Below are positions 59,472 to 64,000 of a DNA stretch of 64,000 nt, in pieces; positions within the stretch are counted from its first letter, which is position 1; each line of letters starts with the position of its first letter. The notes below the pieces were generated by a model that saw only the letters and a program-made list of their open reading frames with translations, searched no databases and was not told the origin of the DNA. The DNA comes from Proteus cibi. Lineage in GTDB: Bacteria > Pseudomonadota > Gammaproteobacteria > Enterobacterales > Enterobacteriaceae. The DNA lies in contig NZ_PENW01000003.1 of NCBI RefSeq assembly GCF_003144405.1, positions 41,349 through 105,348 on the forward strand, in the 5' to 3' direction. Made by a program: the position numbers and the translations under genes.

Positions 59472-59867
59472 ATGAGTTCCTTGACATATTGTTTAGTGGT
59501 TACGGGGCCTCATTACGGAACTGAACAAGCTTCAAGTGCCTATTTATTCGCGAATGCCCTTCTTGAAAAAGGGCATCAAATTGCACAAATTTTCTTCTAT
59601 CGAGAAGGTGTTGTGAACGCTAATAAGTGGGTATCGCCCGCAAATGATGAATTTGATCTCCCTAAAGCGTGGGTTACTTTGGCGAAAAAACATCAAATCC
59701 CCTTGCATGTTTGTGTTGCTGCCGCATTGCGTAGAGGAATTATCGATGAGCAACAGGCAAAAGAGCAGGAAATGGATGGTTATAACATGGCACCTGAATT
59801 TGAGTTAAGTGGTTTGGGGTCATTGGCTCAAGCGATGTTGACCTGTTCCCGAGTGGTGCAATTTTAA
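59472..59867 (+). CDS. tusD: Sulfur relay protein TusD
   Basis: Subunit of the TusBCD hexamer, which takes persulfide sulfur from TusA and passes it to TusE and MnmA for 2-thiolation of U34 in tRNA. The DsrE-like fold is 131 aa with the active cysteine Cys81 in [12 protein letters not shown]. The stop overlaps the tusC start by one base. Confidence 0.95.
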   Translation: MSSLTYCLVVTGPHYGTEQASSAYLFANALLEKGHQIAQIFFYREGVVNANKWVSPANDEFDLPKAWVTLAKKHQIPLHVCVAAALRRGIIDEQQAKEQEMDGYNMAPEFELSGLGSLAQAMLTCSRVVQF

Positions 59868-60235
59868 TGAAGAAAATGAATTCAATCGCCTTCCTGTTTA
59901 CTCAAGCTCCTCATGGTAATAGTGCAGGGCGAGAAGGTTTAGATGCTTTACTTGCAACCTCCGCATTAACAGAAGATCTTGGTGTTTTCTTTATCTCTGA
60001 TGGCGTATTTCAACTTGTTGAAAATCAACAGCCTGAAGGGGTGTTGTCACGACATCATGCGGCAACATTTAAAGTGCTACCCTTGTATGATGTGACAAAC
60101 GTCTATATATCACAGAAAGACATGGCTCATCGTGGATTATCCTCTCAAACTGCTTTTGTGTTGGATGCGCAGGTGATATCCCATCAAGATATTGCTCAAA
60201 AATTGAGTGAATATGATGTGGTATTACGCTTTTAA
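59867..60235 (+). CDS. tusC: Sulfur relay protein TusC
   Basis: DsrF-like subunit of TusBCD, 122 aa. The family opening [28 protein letters not shown] is clear. It overlaps tusD in a TAATG arrangement and lies 31 bp upstream of tusB, so the order is tusDCB as in E. coli. Confidence 0.95.
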   Translation: MKKMNSIAFLFTQAPHGNSAGREGLDALLATSALTEDLGVFFISDGVFQLVENQQPEGVLSRHHAATFKVLPLYDVTNVYISQKDMAHRGLSSQTAFVLDAQVISHQDIAQKLSEYDVVLRF

Positions 60236-60266
60236 TACAGAAGTTAGTCAGGAAGGTTGAACAGTT

Positions 60267-60560
60267 ATGTTGTATACTTATTCTGTCTCTATTTATCAAA
60301 GTGATTTAGAGGCTTTTTTATCTTTATTGACAAAAGAAGATGATGTTTTGTTAATACAAGATGGTGTACTGGCAGTCCTTGAAGACAATCCTTTATTAAA
60401 ATATTGTCTTCAACAGCAAATTTCAGTTTACGCATTAATTGATGATGTTTTGGCAAGAGGCTTAAAAGATCAAGTATCTCATCATATTAAACTCATCCAT
60501 TATAGTGATTTTGTCGATTTAACGGTAAAACACCCCCAACAAATTCATTGGGGAGCGTAG
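60267..60560 (+). CDS. tusB: Sulfur relay protein TusB
   Basis: DsrH-like subunit of TusBCD, 97 aa (E. coli 95). Conserved segments are SDLEAFLSLLTKEDDVLLIQDGVLA near the start and the C-terminal strand DFVDLTVKHPQQIHW. AGGAAGG precedes the ATG at 60267. It is the last gene before the ribosomal str operon. Confidence 0.94.
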   Translation: MLYTYSVSIYQSDLEAFLSLLTKEDDVLLIQDGVLAVLEDNPLLKYCLQQQISVYALIDDVLARGLKDQVSHHIKLIHYSDFVDLTVKHPQQIHWGA

Positions 60561-60576
60561 AATTGCTGTATAATTC

Positions 60577-60605
60577 TTGACACATGAGCCCGTCAGCAAT
60601 AAAAT
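60577..60605 (+). promoter_or_regulatory. Promoter of the str operon (rpsL)
   Basis: Perfect TTGACA (60577-60582), 17-bp spacer and TAAAAT (60600-60605). The leader to rpsL is about 75 nt. Confidence 0.85.
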
Positions 60606-60622
60606 TCTGCGTCCTCATGTTT

Positions 60623-60640
60623 TGTCTTGTTGACAAGACA
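60623..60640 (+). promoter_or_regulatory. Hairpin in the rpsL leader
   Basis: TGTCTTG and CAAGACA pair perfectly over 7 bp around a TTGA loop. It lies within the short rpsL leader and has no T run, so it is not a terminator. Confidence 0.6.
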
Positions 60641-60687
60641 GAGTTCAAATCCGTGTTTACGAAGCAAAAACCAGGAGCTTTTTTTAA

Positions 60688-61062
<375 letters not shown>

Positions 61063-61104
61063 TGGTTCTCCGTTAAGTAAGGCCAAACATTTTTTCACCA
61101 ATAA

Positions 61105-61632
<528 letters not shown>

Positions 61633-61710
61633 TCCACGGAGTATCGCAACTCTTTTCAGGACAGCTCTGCTGTCCTTTACCTGAATTGAACGCCCACGAG
61701 AGAGGAAAAA

Positions 61711-63825
61711 ATGGCTCGTCAAACCCCCATAGCACGCTACCGTAATATCGGTATCAGTGCGCACATCGATGCCGGTAAAACCACTACAAGTGAACGTATT
61801 CTGTTTTATACCGGTGTAAACCATAAAATTGGTGAAACTCACGAAGGTTCAGCAACAATGGACTGGATGGAGCAGGAGCAGGAACGTGGTATTACTATCA
61901 CATCCGCAGCAACTACTGCATTCTGGTCTGGTATGGCTAAACAGTTTGAGCCTCACCGTGTAAACATCATCGACACCCCGGGACACGTTGACTTCACAAT
62001 CGAAGTAGAACGTTCTATGCGTGTTCTTGATGGCGCGGTTATGGTTTACTGTGCAGTTGGTGGTGTTCAGCCTCAGTCAGAAACAGTATGGCGCCAGGCT
62101 AACAAATATCATGTACCACGTATCGCGTTCGTTAACAAAATGGACCGTATGGGTGCAAACTTCCTGCGTGTTGTTGAACAAATCAAAACACGTCTGGCAG
62201 CAAACCCAGTTCCACTGCAAATTCCAGTAGGCGCTGAAGAAAATTTCACCGGTGTTGTTGATTTAATTAAAATGAAATCAATCCGTTGGAATGAAGAAGA
62301 CCAAGGTGTTACCTTCGAATACGAAGACATTCCTGCAAATCTGCAAGATTTAGCTGAAGAATGGCACAACAACCTGGTTGAATCTGCTGCTGAAGCATCA
62401 GAAGAACTGATGGACAAATATCTGGGCGGTGAAGAACTGACAGAAGCAGAAATCAAAGCTGCTCTGCGTAAACGCGTTCTAGATAATGAAATTATCCTGG
62501 TTACCTGTGGTTCTGCATTTAAGAACAAAGGTGTTCAGGCAATGCTGGATGCGGTAATTGAATACCTGCCAGCACCAACAGATGTTCCTGCAATCAAAGG
62601 TATGTTACCAGACGGTAAAGATACTCCAGCAGAACGTCATTCAAGCGACGAAGAGCCATTCTCATCTCTGGCATTCAAAATCGCAACTGACCCATTTGTT
62701 GGTAACTTAACATTCTTCCGTGTGTACTCTGGTGTTGTAAACTCAGGTGACACAGTTCTGAACCCGGTTAAAGACAAAAAAGAACGTTTTGGCCGTATTG
62801 TTCAGATGCATGCTAACAAGCGTGAAGAAATTAAAGAAGTTCGTGCGGGCGACATCGCTGCTGCTATCGGTCTGAAAGACGTGACTACAGGTGATACTCT
62901 GTGTGCAATTGAAGCACCAATCATCTTAGAACGTATGGAATTCCCAGAGCCAGTAATCTCTGTTGCTATCGAACCTAAGACTAAAGCTGACCAAGAAAAA
63001 ATGGGTATCGCTCTGAACCGTCTGGCTCAGGAAGATCCATCTTTCCGCGTATCAAGCGACGAAGAAACTGGTCAGACTATCATTGCTGGTATGGGTGAGC
63101 TGCACTTAGACGTGTTAGTTGACCGTATGCGTCGTGAATTTAAAGTTGAAGCGAACGTAGGTAAACCACAGGTTGCTTACCGTGAAACTATTCGTGATAC
63201 AGTAACTGATATCGAAGGTAAGCACGCGAAACAATCTGGTGGTCGTGGTCAGTACGGTCATGTTGTTATCGACCTGTCTCCATTACCAGCAGGTGGTGAA
63301 GAGAACTACGTATTTATCAACGATATCGTTGGTGGTGTAATTCCTAAAGAATTCATCCCAGCTGTTGATAAAGGTATTCAAGAACAGCTGAAATCTGGTC
63401 CATTAGCAGGTTACCCTGTTGTGGATATTCAGGCTCGTTTACATTACGGTTCTTACCATGATGTTGACTCCTCAGAAATCGCGTTTAAAATTGCCGCATC
63501 AATGGCATTTAAAGACGGCTTCATGAAAGCTAAGCCAATTCTGCTTGAGCCAGTCATGAAAGTTGAGATTGAAACGCCAGAAGATTACATGGGCGACGTT
63601 ATCGGTGACTTAAACCGTCGTCGTGGTATGGTTGAAGGTATGGACGATCTGCCTACCGGTAAGATCATCCGTGCTCAAGTACCACTGGCTGAAATGTTCG
63701 GTTATGCAACTGACCTGCGTTCACAAACTCAGGGTCGTGCTTCATACTCTATGGAGTTCTTGAAGTACAACGAAGCGCCTAGCAACGTCGCTCAGGCTAT
63801 TATCGAAGCTCGTAAAGCGAAATAA
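61711..63825 (+). CDS. fusA: Elongation factor G
   Basis: GTPase that drives ribosomal translocation and, with RRF, recycling. The 704-residue protein has G1 AHIDAGKTT, the switch region around [13 protein letters not shown]3 DTPGHVD and G4 NKMD, then domains II-V with the conserved [10 protein letters not shown] stretch. Start has GAGAGGAAAA upstream. Wild-type length for EF-G. Confidence 0.99.
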   Translation: MARQTPIARYRNIGISAHIDAGKTTTSERILFYTGVNHKIGETHEGSATMDWMEQEQERGITITSAATTAFWSGMAKQFEPHRVNIIDTPGHVDFTIEVERSMRVLDGAVMVYCAVGGVQPQSETVWRQANKYHVPRIAFVNKMDRMGANFLRVVEQIKTRLAANPVPLQIPVGAEENFTGVVDLIKMKSIRWNEEDQGVTFEYEDIPANLQDLAEEWHNNLVESAAEASEELMDKYLGGEELTEAEIKAALRKRVLDNEIILVTCGSAFKNKGVQAMLDAVIEYLPAPTDVPAIKGMLPDGKDTPAERHSSDEEPFSSLAFKIATDPFVGNLTFFRVYSGVVNSGDTVLNPVKDKKERFGRIVQMHANKREEIKEVRAGDIAAAIGLKDVTTGDTLCAIEAPIILERMEFPEPVISVAIEPKTKADQEKMGIALNRLAQEDPSFRVSSDEETGQTIIAGMGELHLDVLVDRMRREFKVEANVGKPQVAYRETIRDTVTDIEGKHAKQSGGRGQYGHVVIDLSPLPAGGEENYVFINDIVGGVIPKEFIPAVDKGIQEQLKSGPLAGYPVVDIQARLHYGSYHDVDSSEIAFKIAASMAFKDGFMKAKPILLEPVMKVEIETPEDYMGDVIGDLNRRRGMVEGMDDLPTGKIIRAQVPLAEMFGYATDLRSQTQGRASYSMEFLKYNEAPSNVAQAIIEARKAK

Positions 63826-63847
63826 GATCCTTTCGAGTTCAATTTAG

Positions 63848-64000
<153 letters not shown>

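Overview
The window is a continuous stretch of chromosome from an AT-rich member of the Enterobacterales, almost certainly Proteus, possibly the P. vulgaris group. Most genes are clear orthologues of E. coli genes in recognisable E. coli-like blocks. A Tat-type L-amino acid deaminase, the hallmark enzyme of Proteus/Providencia/Morganella, is encoded at 21673-23094. I see no insertion sequence, prophage, integrase, CRISPR array or plasmid gene. The genus call is inferred from remembered family sequences, not from a search.

Layout. 1-5.5 kb: 5' end of glyQ, tag, avtA, the transporter yidE, a YidQ-like lipoprotein and a small exported protein. 5.7-12.4 kb: tRNA-Pro(TGG) and the dipeptide ABC operon dppABCDF. 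12.9-21 kb: a yhjK (c-di-GMP phosphodiesterase) homologue reduced to its sensor half, yhjJ, a serine hydrolase, a tautomerase, yhjD, yqjC, rlmJ and gor. 21.7-26.6 kb: accessory metabolism, with the deaminase followed by an exported RidA-like protein, then a LacI-type regulator divergent from a GH13 glucosidase. 26.7-35.2 kb: mobBA, yihD-srkA-dsbA, polA, an extra peptide deformylase, the sRNA Spot 42 and engB. 35.4-42 kb: ppiA, pabA, argD, crp, yhfA and prkB-yheU-yheT. 42-50 kb: an insertion relative to E. coli with a LysE-type exporter, an RpiR regulator, aer and two paralogous chemoreceptors, the three receptors each behind a sigma-28-type promoter. 50.3-64 kb: yheS, kefGB, yheV, slyD, slyX, fkpA, an EamA-family transporter, yheO-tusDCB and the str operon rpsL-rpsG-fusA-tuf.

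How the genes work together. The dpp genes form one peptide-uptake system with a probable GcvB-binding leader and a dppA/dppB processing hairpin. The deaminase makes imino acids at the cell envelope, and the exported RidA-like protein next to it has the residues expected for imine hydrolysis. kefG-kefB is a glutathione-gated K+/H+ antiporter. tusDCB is the sulfur relay for tRNA thiolation. crp and Spot 42, both global carbon regulators, lie about 4.7 kb apart.

The most novel-looking feature is upstream of the EamA transporter (57224-58105, minus strand). A strong promoter is followed by a short open reading frame (58252-58410) ending in clustered valine codons, then by two mutually exclusive hairpins, the second followed by a U-rich tract. 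This resembles the ivbL-type attenuator of ilvBN, here in front of an uncharacterised transporter.
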